Source of the DNA: Actinomycetota bacterium | Lineage (GTDB): Bacteria > Actinomycetota > Actinomycetes > S36-B12 > GCA-2699445 | Direction of reading: 5' to 3' | DNA length: 48,699 bases | Assembly (NCBI GenBank): GCA_029978705.1 | Contig: JAPOIY010000019.1 | Location: 1-48,699, forward strand | Part shown: positions 7,965-17,990 of the stretch, piece by piece | Numbering within the stretch: position 1 is the stretch's first letter | Layout of the letters: each line of letters begins with the position of its first letter | The notes under the pieces: model-generated | Seen by the model: only the letters and a program-made list of their open reading frames with translations | Databases searched by the model: none | What the model was told of the DNA's origin: nothing | Program-made: the position numbers and the translations under genes

Positions 7965-8058
7965 CGCTCATCCAGAGGGGCAGAGGGAAACGGCCCAGTG
8001 AAGCCCCGGCAACCGTTCAGTCGGTGCCAAGTCCGTCCCGTCACGGGAAAGATGAGGA
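7965..8058 (+). promoter_or_regulatory. SAM-I (S-box) riboswitch upstream of thrC
   Basis: The leader has the S-box core in order: CTCATCCAGAG, then GGGGCAGAGGGA, GGCCCAGTGAAGCCCC, CGGCAACC, GTGCCAA and a CCCG-TCA-CGGG hairpin ending GGGAAAGATGAG. P1 is a perfect 6-bp pairing of CTCATC (7967-7972) with GATGAG (8051-8056). The 3' strand of P1 overlaps the thrC Shine-Dalgarno (GAGGAG, 8054-8059), 5 nt before the ATG. SAM binding should therefore stabilise P1 and block ribosome access. I see no separate terminator hairpin between aptamer and start codon, so control is probably at translation. Confidence 0.88.
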
Positions 8059-8064
8059 GACTTC

Positions 8065-9351
8065 ATGACCGTGCTCGCCAACACCGCCCCCCCGGACACT
8101 GCTGCCGACCAGCCTGCTTTCGGCAACGCGACCGGCCTCGTCTGTCGCGAATGCGGGGCGGACTACAGCCTCGGTGCCGCCTACTCGTGCATCGAGTGTT
8201 TCGGGCCGCTGGAGGTCGCCTACGACCTGACCGGCATCACCCGGGAGGCGATCACCGCCGGGCCGCAGTCGCTGTGGCGCTACGCGCCCCTGCTGCCGGT
8301 GGCCCCCTACGCCGGTTCGGAACCGAACCTGCATCCCGGTATGACGAAGCTGGTACGGGCCGACAATCTGGCCGACGCCCTGGGGATGACGGCGCCGCTG
8401 TGGGTCAAGGACGACAGCGGCAACCCGACGCACTCCTTCAAGGACCGCGTCGTCGCCGTCGCGCAGTCCGCGGCGCGGCGCCTGGGCCTGAGCACGATCG
8501 CCTGCGCCTCCACCGGCAACCTGGCCAACGCGGTGGCCGCCGCCGCCGCCCGCGCGGGCATGGGCTCCGTCGTCGTCATTCCCGCGAACCTGGAGGCGGG
8601 CAAGGTCATCACGACCGCCACCTACGGGGGCACGCTGCTGGCTGTGCGCGGCAACTACGACGACGTCAACCGGCTGTGCAGCGAGCTCATCGGCGACCCG
8701 ATCACGCAGACCTGGGGGTTCGTCAACGTGAACCTGCGGCCCTACTACGCCGAGGGGTCCAAGACGCTGGGCTACGAGGTAGCCGAACAACTCGGGTGGC
8801 GCACGCCCGGCCAGGTCGTGATTCCGGTCGCCTCAGGCTCGCTGCTGACGAAGGTCGACAAGGCATGGCGGGAGCTCACAAGTCTGGGCCTGATCCCCGA
8901 GGGCGACTACCGCGTCTTCGGAGCCCAGGCCGACGGCTGCAGCCCGGTCGCGCGGGCCTTCGCCGACGGCATCGATGTGATCCGGCCCGTGAAGCCGGAC
9001 ACCATCGCCAAGAGCCTCGCCATCGGCAACCCCGCGGACGGCCCCTACGCGCTGGATGCCGTGCGGCGCACCGGTGGTGCGGTCGGCAGCGTCAGCGACC
9101 CCGAGATCGTGTCCGCGATCCGGCTGCTGGCCCGTACCGAGGGAATCTTCGCCGAGACCGCCGGCGGCGTCACCTTGGCCACCTTCCAGCGACTCCTGGA
9201 GTCCGGGCAGGCCGCCCGGGACAGCGAGACGGTGCTGCTCAACACCGGCGACGGGCTGAAGACCCTCGATGCCGTGGCCGACGTCGTCGGCCCCACCGCG
9301 GTGATCGACGCGTCCGTGTCGCAGGTGCACGAAGCTCTCGCCACCCCCTGA
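8065..9351 (+). CDS. thrC: Threonine synthase
   Basis: This 428-residue PLP enzyme converts O-phospho-L-homoserine to L-threonine. The PLP lysine is in NPTHSFKDR (Lys126), followed by a fold-type II core with the STGNLANAVAAAAAR phosphate loop. The N-terminus carries a CxxC...CxxC zinc-ribbon-like pair (Cys27, 30, 42, 45), typical of many actinobacterial and archaeal ThrC proteins. A SAM riboswitch precedes it, linking threonine synthesis to SAM: the substrate phosphohomoserine lies at the branch to methionine. The CysO-like gene follows after 25 bp and is probably cotranscribed. Confidence 0.96.
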   Translation: MTVLANTAPPDTAADQPAFGNATGLVCRECGADYSLGAAYSCIECFGPLEVAYDLTGITREAITAGPQSLWRYAPLLPVAPYAGSEPNLHPGMTKLVRADNLADALGMTAPLWVKDDSGNPTHSFKDRVVAVAQSAARRLGLSTIACASTGNLANAVAAAAARAGMGSVVVIPANLEAGKVITTATYGGTLLAVRGNYDDVNRLCSELIGDPITQTWGFVNVNLRPYYAEGSKTLGYEVAEQLGWRTPGQVVIPVASGSLLTKVDKAWRELTSLGLIPEGDYRVFGAQADGCSPVARAFADGIDVIRPVKPDTIAKSLAIGNPADGPYALDAVRRTGGAVGSVSDPEIVSAIRLLARTEGIFAETAGGVTLATFQRLLESGQAARDSETVLLNTGDGLKTLDAVADVVGPTAVIDASVSQVHEALATP

Positions 9352-9376
9352 ACCCAGCAACAACAAGGAGAATCCG

Positions 9377-9658
9377 ATGGCCGTTACCGTCCGCATCCCG
9401 ACCATCCTGCGCACCTACACCGGTGACGCCGCCGAGGTGGCTCTCGTGGAACCGGGAGACACCCTCGGTTCCGCCCTGGCGGCGCTGGAGGCAGCAGCTC
9501 CGGGGATCACCCCCCGCATCCTGGACGACGAGGGCAACCTGCGCCGGTTCGTGAACGTCTACGTGAACGACGAGGACGTCCGCTTCCTCGACGGACTAGC
9601 CACCCCCCTGGCCGACGGGGCATCCATCGCGGTCATCCCCGCCGTCGCCGGCGGCTGA
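9377..9658 (+). CDS. cysO: CysO-like sulfur carrier protein (MoaD/ThiS fold)
   Basis: The 93-residue beta-grasp protein ends in VAGG, the diglycine tail that is activated to a thiocarboxylate in sulfur carriers. It resembles mycobacterial CysO along its whole length: TVRIPTILRTYTGD at the start, RRFVNVYVNDEDVRFLDGL in the middle, and the same C-terminal hexapeptide style. CysO donates sulfur to O-phosphoserine through CysM and is released by the Mec+ peptidase; neither gene is adjacent here. Placement behind riboswitch-controlled thrC suggests coexpression with the threonine/methionine branch. AAGGAG lies 5-7 nt before the ATG. Confidence 0.88.
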   Translation: MAVTVRIPTILRTYTGDAAEVALVEPGDTLGSALAALEAAAPGITPRILDDEGNLRRFVNVYVNDEDVRFLDGLATPLADGASIAVIPAVAGG

Positions 9659-9671
9659 GCCGGGGGCTCAG
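9655..9671 (+). terminator. Bidirectional hairpin between the CysO-like and DUF5709 genes
   Basis: CTGAGCC and GGCTCAG pair perfectly around GGG. The stem contains both facing stop codons, so it could end both convergent transcripts. Confidence 0.55.
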
Positions 9672-9994
9672 AACTCCTCGAGTGCCTCGCGTGCGCGGCG
9701 CGTCAGCGAGGGGTCGCGCACCTCGTCCTCGTCCTCCTCGCTGACCATGTGCATCGCGGCCTCCTCGGCGGAGAGGTCCTCAACGTCGTGACTGTCGAGG
9801 GCCAGCACCTCGGAGGTCACATCGGTGCGGACCCCTTCGTCCTCCTCGACCAGGCGACCCACGACGTTCTCGTCGGGGTGACCGAAGGTCTCGGCGGGGC
9901 CGTCGGTACCGAGTTCCTCGGACAGTTCGTGGTAGAGCTCGTCGACGACATCAGCGGCCGGGTCGTCGAACTTCTCGCGTGCCCGTCGTGACAT
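9668..9994 (-). CDS. Acidic DUF5709-like protein
   Basis: The 108-residue, strongly acidic protein has segments that look like DUF5709: VVGRLVEEDEGVRTDVTSEVLA followed by DLSAEEAAMHMVSE, then a basic end (LTRRAREALEEF). The N-terminus (MSRRAREKFDDP) repeats the RRARE motif, so the two ends mirror each other. No membrane span or catalytic site is visible. I start at the ATG at 9994, which has GGAGG 6 nt upstream; the longer frame to 10183 is shadow-like. Function is unknown and the family call is moderate. Confidence 0.78.
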   Translation of the reverse strand: MSRRAREKFDDPAADVVDELYHELSEELGTDGPAETFGHPDENVVGRLVEEDEGVRTDVTSEVLALDSHDVEDLSAEEAAMHMVSEEDEDEVRDPSLTRRAREALEEF

Positions 9995-10165
9995 GGCGAC
10001 CTCCTCTGCCTGGCGCATAGCGCGTCCTGACCCGATTCTGTCACTCCTGGACCGCCACGTCTGCGTCGACCTCAGCCACCATGAGGGATCCGTCACCCCA
10101 CCGTCGCAGTCGGGTCCCGGACGGCCGCACTCCGTCATCGGGCCGCTTCCCCACGCCCGGTCCCC

Positions 10166-10171
10166 TAGCCT
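10166..10171 (+). promoter_or_regulatory. -10 box (TAGCCT) of the CocE-like hydrolase gene
   Basis: TAGCCT lies 32 bp before the ATG at 10204, with the ribosome site GGAGGAGG in the short leader. Confidence 0.45.
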
Positions 10172-10203
10172 GCGGAGGACCACCCCCGACGGAGGAGGTT
10201 CCG

Positions 10204-11952
10204 ATGTCCCGGCCTCCCCCCGCTGCGGGCGTCGCCGCCGGCCAGCGTCACCTCAACGGGCCCCAGACCACCGGACGCGACCTGTCAGGTCTGTCGGCCC
10301 CCCGGTTCGCCATGACCTCCGAGTGGGATGTGGGAGTGCGGGTGCGGGACGGGACGACCCTGATGGCCGACGTCCACCGTCCCGCGGCGGACGGGAGGTT
10401 CCCCGCGCTACTGGCGGTGTCCTGCTACCCCCGGCAGATCCAGAACTCCGGGGCACCACTGGGATTCGTGGAGGCGGGAGCATCGGACTTCTGGGTGCCG
10501 CGCGGCTACGGCCACGTCATCGCCAACTCCCGCGGTACCGGGGGTTCCGAGGGGGTGTACTCCTGGCTCGATGCCACGGAACGGCAGGACGTCGCGGACC
10601 TGGTGGAGTGGACCGCGGCCCAGCCGTGGTGCGACGGCAATGTCGGCATGATCGGGATCAGTTACTTCGCCATGACGCAATTGGCGGCCGCCGCCGAGGC
10701 GCCCCCGTCCCTGAAGGCCCTGTTCCCGGTGGCCACCACCGCGGACGTGTACGACGCGGCCTGGCACCACGGCCTGTTCAGCGAGACCTTCGTCACCGCG
10801 TGGCTGGCGGGCGTGGCGACTCTGGCCCGGGTGAAAGGCCTGCGGAACGCTGTCACGGACGCCCTGTCCCACCTGCTGCGCAGCGCACCGGTCCACGCCC
10901 GCTTCGAACACCTCAACGGCGAGGCGGCCCTGTCCTCCCTGGCCACCGTCATGCGCGCTCACTTCCCCGACGAACCGTGGGGGGAGTTGTGGCGCGACAT
11001 CGCCGTGCGCCACCAGGTGCGCGACTCGTGGTGGGAGGAACGTGACCTGCTGCGGCTGCTGCCGGGGTGCCGCATCCCCATGTACCTGGGCTGCGACTGG
11101 CAGAACGTGCCCCTGCACCTGCCCAGCACGTTCGACGTGCTGCGGGCAGTGGAGCCCACCGCACCCGTACTCGTCGGCATGCTGGGCAAAGACGGCCTGA
11201 CGTGGCCGTGGGAGAGCCTGCATGTCGAGGCCCTGGCCTGGTTCGACCACTGGCTCAAGGGCATCGACACCGGGATCATGAGCGGGCCCCGGATCCGCTA
11301 CTGGCTGCCCGGGGCCGACGAGTTCCGTTCCGCCGAGGCGTGGCCGCCCCCGGACACCGAGTTGCGGCCGCTGGCCCTGGCCGCCGACGGCGTGCTCGGG
11401 GGCACGGCTGACGGATCCCGCGCCTTCTGGCACGCCGGCACGGGTCCGCAGCCCCCGAAAGGCGCCCCACCCGTCCCGCTCCCGACCCACCTGACCTGGC
11501 AGACGGACCCTCTCCCGGTGGATCTCGACATGGCCGGGGACCTCGAGGTCGAGTTGTCCGCCACGGTGACGGCGGCGGACACGTCGTGGATCGTGACGCT
11601 GCAGGAGGTCGCGCCCGACGGCACAGTCGCCGACGTGACCGCGGGCTGGCTGCGGGCGTCCCTACGCGACGTGGCGGAAGCCGACAGCGTCCCCGGCCGT
11701 CCGGTGCTGCCCTGCACGACCCCCCGCGCGGTACCGCCCGGCGAGCCCGTGACGTACCGCATCCCCCTGGTCGCGAACGCCCGCCGTTTCCGCGCGGGCC
11801 ACCGGGTGCGGGTCGTGGTCGCGTCGGACGACTGCGGCCCCGGCCTCCCAGCGATCCTGGGTTTCCGGCACACCTCAGTCGGTACGCCGTCGGTGAACAC
11901 GGTGCATTCCCGCTCGCGCCTGCTGCTGCCGGTGCTCCGGGACACCCCCTAG
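10204..11952 (+). CDS. CocE/NonD family hydrolase (X-Pro dipeptidyl-peptidase-like)
   Basis: The 582-residue enzyme has the two-part layout of the CocE/S15 family: an alpha/beta-hydrolase domain (about residues 40-340) and a C-terminal jelly-roll domain (about 360-580). The nucleophile elbow is GISYFAM with Ser153; the usual GxSYxG has Ala-Met after Phe here, so the last Gly is replaced. An oxyanion-type segment (SCYPRQ) and the family motif NSRGTGGSEG are present. Substrates of this family include esters, beta-lactams and X-Pro peptides. The ATG at 10204 has GGAGGAGG upstream, and no signal peptide is visible, so it is probably cytosolic. Confidence 0.9.
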   Translation: MSRPPPAAGVAAGQRHLNGPQTTGRDLSGLSAPRFAMTSEWDVGVRVRDGTTLMADVHRPAADGRFPALLAVSCYPRQIQNSGAPLGFVEAGASDFWVPRGYGHVIANSRGTGGSEGVYSWLDATERQDVADLVEWTAAQPWCDGNVGMIGISYFAMTQLAAAAEAPPSLKALFPVATTADVYDAAWHHGLFSETFVTAWLAGVATLARVKGLRNAVTDALSHLLRSAPVHARFEHLNGEAALSSLATVMRAHFPDEPWGELWRDIAVRHQVRDSWWEERDLLRLLPGCRIPMYLGCDWQNVPLHLPSTFDVLRAVEPTAPVLVGMLGKDGLTWPWESLHVEALAWFDHWLKGIDTGIMSGPRIRYWLPGADEFRSAEAWPPPDTELRPLALAADGVLGGTADGSRAFWHAGTGPQPPKGAPPVPLPTHLTWQTDPLPVDLDMAGDLEVELSATVTAADTSWIVTLQEVAPDGTVADVTAGWLRASLRDVAEADSVPGRPVLPCTTPRAVPPGEPVTYRIPLVANARRFRAGHRVRVVVASDDCGPGLPAILGFRHTSVGTPSVNTVHSRSRLLLPVLRDTP

Positions 11953-11955
11953 GGC

Positions 11956-13793
<1,838 letters not shown>

Positions 13794-13901
13794 GGAGGCC
13801 AGGAGACGAGGTAGGGGTCGCGCCGCAGGCGCGGCACCTGCCGAGTCGAGAGGTCGACGAAGAAGCCCACATCCGACACGGCATGGTCTTCTGAGGAAGT
13901 C

Positions 13902-13936
13902 ACGAAGGGCGGTCCCGCCACGGGGCCGCCCTTCGT
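13902..13936 (+). terminator. Strong hairpin terminator after groEL
   Basis: ACGAAGGGCGG and CCGCCCTTCGT pair perfectly over 11 bp around a 13-nt loop. It lies between the convergent groEL and MFS genes and could serve both. Confidence 0.75.
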
Positions 13937-13976
13937 CGTATCACGAGCACCACCACCCCGGCGTCCCGATGAGTCG

Positions 13977-15404
13977 TCACGCCGGGGCGGCGCCGCCAGG
14001 GCCTTCCCCGCACCCCGAACGCCGCAGCCCCACGAGACCCGCGGCGAACATGCCGAGGCCCACCAGCCCAAAGACCGCCAGTACTTCGGGGCGGGTGCCG
14101 ACGGTACCACCGAGTGCGCCCGCCAGGGCCGCGGGAATGGCCACGCCCAGCATTCCCCCGAGGTTGCGGGCGAACATCACGAGGGCGGTCGTCGCGCCGA
14201 GGTCGGCGCGGGGCGCGGCGGACTGGGCGGCCATGAGGTTGGGAATGGCCACGAGGCCTGCCGCCACGCCGGCCATGGTCGCTCCCGTCAGCAGACCGAG
14301 CTGGACGACCGCGAGGTCGGGACTGGTTCCGGCCAGTACCAGGACTGCCCCGGCCGCAGCCGTCAGGGGTCCGGCGACCAGGATCAGCACCCGCAACCCG
14401 ACCCGCAGCGTGAGCTTCGCACTCACGGCACTCAGCACGGTCCACCCGGCGGTCAGGGGAACGACGACCATGCCGATGAACGCCGGTCCGGCGCCAGCCT
14501 CCGCCGCCACCATCGGCAGCGCCGTGATGCATCCGAACAGGGCGAAGCCATTGGCGACGGCGATCAGGACCCCGACACCGATCGGGCGGCGGCCCAGCAG
14601 TCCGGGACATAGGACGGGATCGGCAGCCCGACGGGCATGCCGGAGGAAGGCGGTCGCGGCAACCCCTCCGATCGTCGCGGACAGAGCAGCCGGAAGGACC
14701 TGTCCGGTGCCCAGCAGTTGTACGGCGACGAGGATGCCCAGGAGCGCGATCGTTAGCAATGCGGCGCCGGGGAGGTCGAACCGGCGGTGTCGGTCCTGGC
14801 GTTCGGTGGACAGTTGTCCCCGGAGCAGGAGCACCGGAAGGATCAGGGCCACCAGCAGCACGGCGAAACTCATGCGCCACGAACCGAGCGACAGGGCGGC
14901 CGCGCCAATGAACGGTCCCACCGCGGCGAAGATCGCGTAGTAGATCGTGTACCAGATCTGGAGCCGGGATCGCTGCTGCGGACTGCAGCGCCCCGCCAGG
15001 ATGGCCTGCCCGAGAGGGGTGAGCCCACCGCCCCCGATGCCTTGCAGGACACGCGCACCGACCAGGATGGCGATATTCGGGGAGATCATCGCCAGGAGGG
15101 TGCCGAGGGCGAAGACCGCCAACGCTGCCGAGTAGGCCGCGCGTTCCCCCCACACGTCCAGCGCGCGACCCCACAGAGGGATGGTCACGGCTGAGGCCAA
15201 CAGGTACGCCGTGACGAGCCATCCGACAGTGCCCTGCGCGCCGAACTGGTCGGCGATCGTGTCGAGGGCGGGTACCACCACCGTGGCATCCATGACGGCC
15301 AGCGAGCCGCCGAAGATCACCCCCGCGACCACCCGCGCGGGAACGGGTCGGTCGGCTGCGGAGGTGATCTCCGGCCCGGCCGATGGGGGGGTGAGCGTGC
15401 TCAT
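13977..15404 (-). CDS. MFS transporter (DHA2/EmrB-like)
   Basis: The 475-residue membrane protein has 12-14 predicted helices and motifs of the major facilitator superfamily: MDATVVVPALDTIADQFG at the first helix (the DHA2-type D-x-T-I/V-V-x-x-A-L pattern), loop motif WGRALDVWGERAAY, and GARVLQGIGGGGLTPLG (motif C region). Family members are mostly proton-driven drug or metabolite exporters. Its ATG overlaps the opine dehydrogenase stop codon (ATGA), so the two proteins are translationally coupled. That suggests export (or import) of the product or substrate of the dehydrogenase, but this is inference. Confidence 0.9.
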   Translation of the reverse strand: MSTLTPPSAGPEITSAADRPVPARVVAGVIFGGSLAVMDATVVVPALDTIADQFGAQGTVGWLVTAYLLASAVTIPLWGRALDVWGERAAYSAALAVFALGTLLAMISPNIAILVGARVLQGIGGGGLTPLGQAILAGRCSPQQRSRLQIWYTIYYAIFAAVGPFIGAAALSLGSWRMSFAVLLVALILPVLLLRGQLSTERQDRHRRFDLPGAALLTIALLGILVAVQLLGTGQVLPAALSATIGGVAATAFLRHARRAADPVLCPGLLGRRPIGVGVLIAVANGFALFGCITALPMVAAEAGAGPAFIGMVVVPLTAGWTVLSAVSAKLTLRVGLRVLILVAGPLTAAAGAVLVLAGTSPDLAVVQLGLLTGATMAGVAAGLVAIPNLMAAQSAAPRADLGATTALVMFARNLGGMLGVAIPAALAGALGGTVGTRPEVLAVFGLVGLGMFAAGLVGLRRSGCGEGPGGAAPA

Positions 15405-16516
15405 GCGGCGCGGGCCTCGTCCAGCCACGCCATCGTCCAGGTGCGCAACTCATCGAAGGTCACGCCGGCGAGGCCGACGGAGGCGAGCGTGCGCCCGGTA
15501 CTCCCGTAGTCCGCTCCGTTGACGGTCTCGGCGATCGTGACGACTGCTTGTGTGGCGGGCATCGGGATGCCGGCCAGTCGACCCAGTTCCAGCAGGGGGA
15601 CCAGCCCGTGCGGGACGTCCTCGGAGACGTAGCGATGGTCGGTGCTCGCCGGCAGGATCTGCCCACGATGGCCGGGGGAGGAACGGATCGTCGCGTAGGC
15701 GTCCGTGCCGACCAGGTCGTAGTAGGTCCCCCAGATCTCCGGGAAGGGCTGCGCCACCACCCCGTAGGCGGCCGCCACGGCCAGCCGCTCGCGGTCGATC
15801 GCATCGATCATGGCGCCCATCCCGGGGCTCACGTCGTAGTTGTCCACGACGGCGCCACCCCGCTTCTCGATGTGGGCCATGTTGAACAACACGGTGGCGG
15901 GGTGGAGGGACGACGACGAGGTGTTGAGGCTGGTGTGCAGGACCGACGGCACGCCGGTCACCTCGGGGTACAACTCGCGCAGCCGGACGACCAGTTCACC
16001 GAGCCGTGCGGGACGATGACTGGCGACGTGCAGGAAACGTTTGCGCCCCCGCAGCCAGACATGATGACCGTCGTGGACCTTCGCGATGAACAGGAAGGTG
16101 TCGGAGGCTCCGATCAGCAGTTCGTCCGGATCCCGGCCCGTGAGCCGCATCTGCTCGGCCAGCGCGAACGCGCCGTACTTGTCGGGTGTGATGAACACCA
16201 GTGTCTGCGGCCCGGCCCCCTCGGCAATCAGGCGGAAGTACTCGGTGCGAGCTGTTGCCGGCAGCGACAGCACGATTACGTCAGCGGACGCCACGGCCGC
16301 GGCGACGTCGGTGTCGACACGGTCAAGGCGGGCCATGATCCCCACGTGCTCGTCGTCGGCTACCGCCTCGACCAGAATGCCTCCGGCTGCACCGATCGCC
16401 GGAACGAAGCCCGGGTGGTCACTGATGGCCGCCAGGTGGACCTGGTGGCCGTGCAGGGCTGCCACGCCGGCGGTGGCGACGCCGGCGTGGCCGGCCCCGA
16501 GCACACTGATACGCAT
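15401..16516 (-). CDS. Octopine/nopaline (opine) dehydrogenase family protein
   Basis: The 371-residue enzyme has an N-terminal Rossmann fold with GAGHAG at residues 7-12 and a C-terminal opine dehydrogenase domain with the conserved SSSLHPATVLFN block (His near residue 200). Such enzymes reductively join an amino acid and a 2-oxo acid with NAD(P)H, or run the reverse reaction. Substrates cannot be predicted. It is first in a two-gene operon with the MFS gene and divergent from a FAD oxidase gene. The ATG at 16516 has an AAGGTGA ribosome site and removes a long shadow extension. A lipid- or sugar-dehydrogenase role is less likely given the LHP block. Confidence 0.86.
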   Translation of the reverse strand: MRISVLGAGHAGVATAGVAALHGHQVHLAAISDHPGFVPAIGAAGGILVEAVADDEHVGIMARLDRVDTDVAAAVASADVIVLSLPATARTEYFRLIAEGAGPQTLVFITPDKYGAFALAEQMRLTGRDPDELLIGASDTFLFIAKVHDGHHVWLRGRKRFLHVASHRPARLGELVVRLRELYPEVTGVPSVLHTSLNTSSSSLHPATVLFNMAHIEKRGGAVVDNYDVSPGMGAMIDAIDRERLAVAAAYGVVAQPFPEIWGTYYDLVGTDAYATIRSSPGHRGQILPASTDHRYVSEDVPHGLVPLLELGRLAGIPMPATQAVVTIAETVNGADYGSTGRTLASVGLAGVTFDELRTWTMAWLDEARAA

Positions 16517-16618
16517 CCGAATCACCTTTTCTGGACGATGTCCTAGTAAATCTTCCCCGGGACCGCTCCTCCAAACATCCCCGCACGAGCGCACGTGCAC
16601 CCTGTTGTCGTCCGCAGG

Positions 16619-16624
16619 TAGATT
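16619..16624 (+). promoter_or_regulatory. -10 box (TAGATT) of the leaderless FAD oxidase gene
   Basis: TAGATT is 7 nt before the ATG at 16632. It lies in the 115-bp divergent region shared with the opine dehydrogenase operon. Confidence 0.5.
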
Positions 16625-16631
16625 TCGTTCC

Positions 16632-17906
16632 ATGGCCGCGCTGTTGTCGGAGCAGTACGAGGAGACATGTCTGTGGCAGGACCAGGTCACCCCTCCGGCC
16701 CCAACACCCGGGGATCTCCCCCCCTCGGCTGACCTGGTGGTCGTGGGCGCAGGACTGTGCGGCCTCGCAGCCGCTGCGGTCGGGGCACGGGCCGGGCTTA
16801 CCGTCGTGGTGCTCGACAAGGAGCCACTGGGGTGGGGAGCGTCTAGCCGCAATGGCGGCATGGTGATCCCGGAACTGAAGGCGGGGCCAGGCCGGTTGCA
16901 GCAGCGGTACGGCCACCTGGGCCTGGAGATGTTCCGTCAGGTGAACGAGGCCTACGACTACGTCGCCGACCTCACCAGCACTGAGATCGACTGCGACTTC
17001 CGGGAAGCGGGCCTCCTGCTTCTCGCCCACAGCCCTTTCCAGACCAGTGCGGTGGAACACGAGGCCGCCGACCTGACTGCCCACGGGGAACCCGCCCACT
17101 TCCTCCGCAGGCAACAACTCGTGACAGAGATCGGCAGTCGCGCTTTCTCTGCGGGCATGCTCCTGGAGCGGACCGGCGGACTGCACCCGGCGAAGTTCCA
17201 CGCGGGGATGGCGCGTCGTGCGATGGCAGCCGGTGCCCGCGTGCACGACCGTACGGCGGCGACCCACATCGCCGGTCGGAGCGGACGCCACCAGGTCATG
17301 ACGACACGCGGGCCGATCGACGCTCGGGAGGTGTTCATCGCCACCAACGCCTACGCCGACGACGTCCTGCCGTGGCTGCGGCGACGCACGACGCCGGTGT
17401 CGTCCTACATCATCGCGACCGAAGTCCTCGACCGCGAGCTGCTGCGGTCGGTGACACCCACCGGCCGCATGATGGTCGACACCAAGAACTTCCTCTTCTA
17501 CTGGCGGTCCACTCCCGACGGACGCATCGCCTTCGGGGGGCGGCGCAGCCTCGACCCCGTGGATGTGCCGACCGCCCGGGACTTCCTGTACGACGCGATG
17601 CTGCGCCTCCATCCGCAACTGACGGGTACTGCCGTGGACTACGCATGGGGCGGGAACGTGGCGCTCACGCTGGACCGCATGCCGCACGCGGGTTGCCACG
17701 ACGGCATCTGGTACGCCACCGGCTGCAACGGCAGCGGGGTGGCCACCAACACATGGCTCGGGGCCCGCGTCGCCGAGACGATCACCGGCCAGGCGGAGCT
17801 GCCGGCGGTCGCCCGGCTACGGCACCGGGCCGTGCCTCTGGCGACCCTCAGCAGCTCCTACCTTCCGCTGGTGAGCCGGTGGTTCTCCTGGCAGGACTCC
17901 CGGTGA
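16632..17906 (+). CDS. FAD-dependent amine/amino-acid oxidase (DAO/PuuB-like)
   Basis: The 424-residue flavoprotein belongs to the D-amino-acid-oxidase (DAO) superfamily. The FAD-binding GAGLCG is at residues 39-44, followed by the substrate-side block GASSRNGGMVIPEL, and by AGCHDGIWYATGCNGSGVA near the C-terminus, the second FAD contact. The order resembles gamma-glutamylputrescine oxidase (PuuB). These enzymes oxidise secondary or primary amines; bacterial opine oxidases are also DAO-type flavoenzymes. Being divergent from the opine dehydrogenase, it may degrade the same N-substituted amino acid. No signal peptide is visible. The start has no ribosome site but a -10 box 7 nt upstream. Confidence 0.85.
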   Translation: MAALLSEQYEETCLWQDQVTPPAPTPGDLPPSADLVVVGAGLCGLAAAAVGARAGLTVVVLDKEPLGWGASSRNGGMVIPELKAGPGRLQQRYGHLGLEMFRQVNEAYDYVADLTSTEIDCDFREAGLLLLAHSPFQTSAVEHEAADLTAHGEPAHFLRRQQLVTEIGSRAFSAGMLLERTGGLHPAKFHAGMARRAMAAGARVHDRTAATHIAGRSGRHQVMTTRGPIDAREVFIATNAYADDVLPWLRRRTTPVSSYIIATEVLDRELLRSVTPTGRMMVDTKNFLFYWRSTPDGRIAFGGRRSLDPVDVPTARDFLYDAMLRLHPQLTGTAVDYAWGGNVALTLDRMPHAGCHDGIWYATGCNGSGVATNTWLGARVAETITGQAELPAVARLRHRAVPLATLSSSYLPLVSRWFSWQDSR

Positions 17907-17978
17907 GAGCCGCGACGGAACCCGCGCGCCACTGAGGCGCTGCGTCGATCGGCTGATGCGTCGGCATCCGCTGCGGCA

Positions 17979-17984
17979 TAGGCT
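17979..17984 (+). promoter_or_regulatory. -10 box (TAGGCT) of the leaderless XPB-partner gene
   Basis: TAGGCT is followed by 6 nt and the ATG at 17991. Confidence 0.55.
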
Positions 17985-17990
17985 CGGGGG

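Noticed and set aside
7440-9554. A 704-codon plus-strand frame across gpgS and thrC
   Set aside because: It is an out-of-frame shadow, rich in Arg, Gly and Pro, over two confirmed genes and the riboswitch.
10253-11490. Minus-strand frames opposite the CocE-like gene
   Set aside because: They lie entirely inside a gene with clear hydrolase motifs and have antisense composition.
13800-13895. Possible short gene after groEL ending HIRHGMVF
   Set aside because: The frame has no start codon or ribosome site, and similar peptides appear on the other strand as well. I treat the region as untranslated sequence before the terminator.
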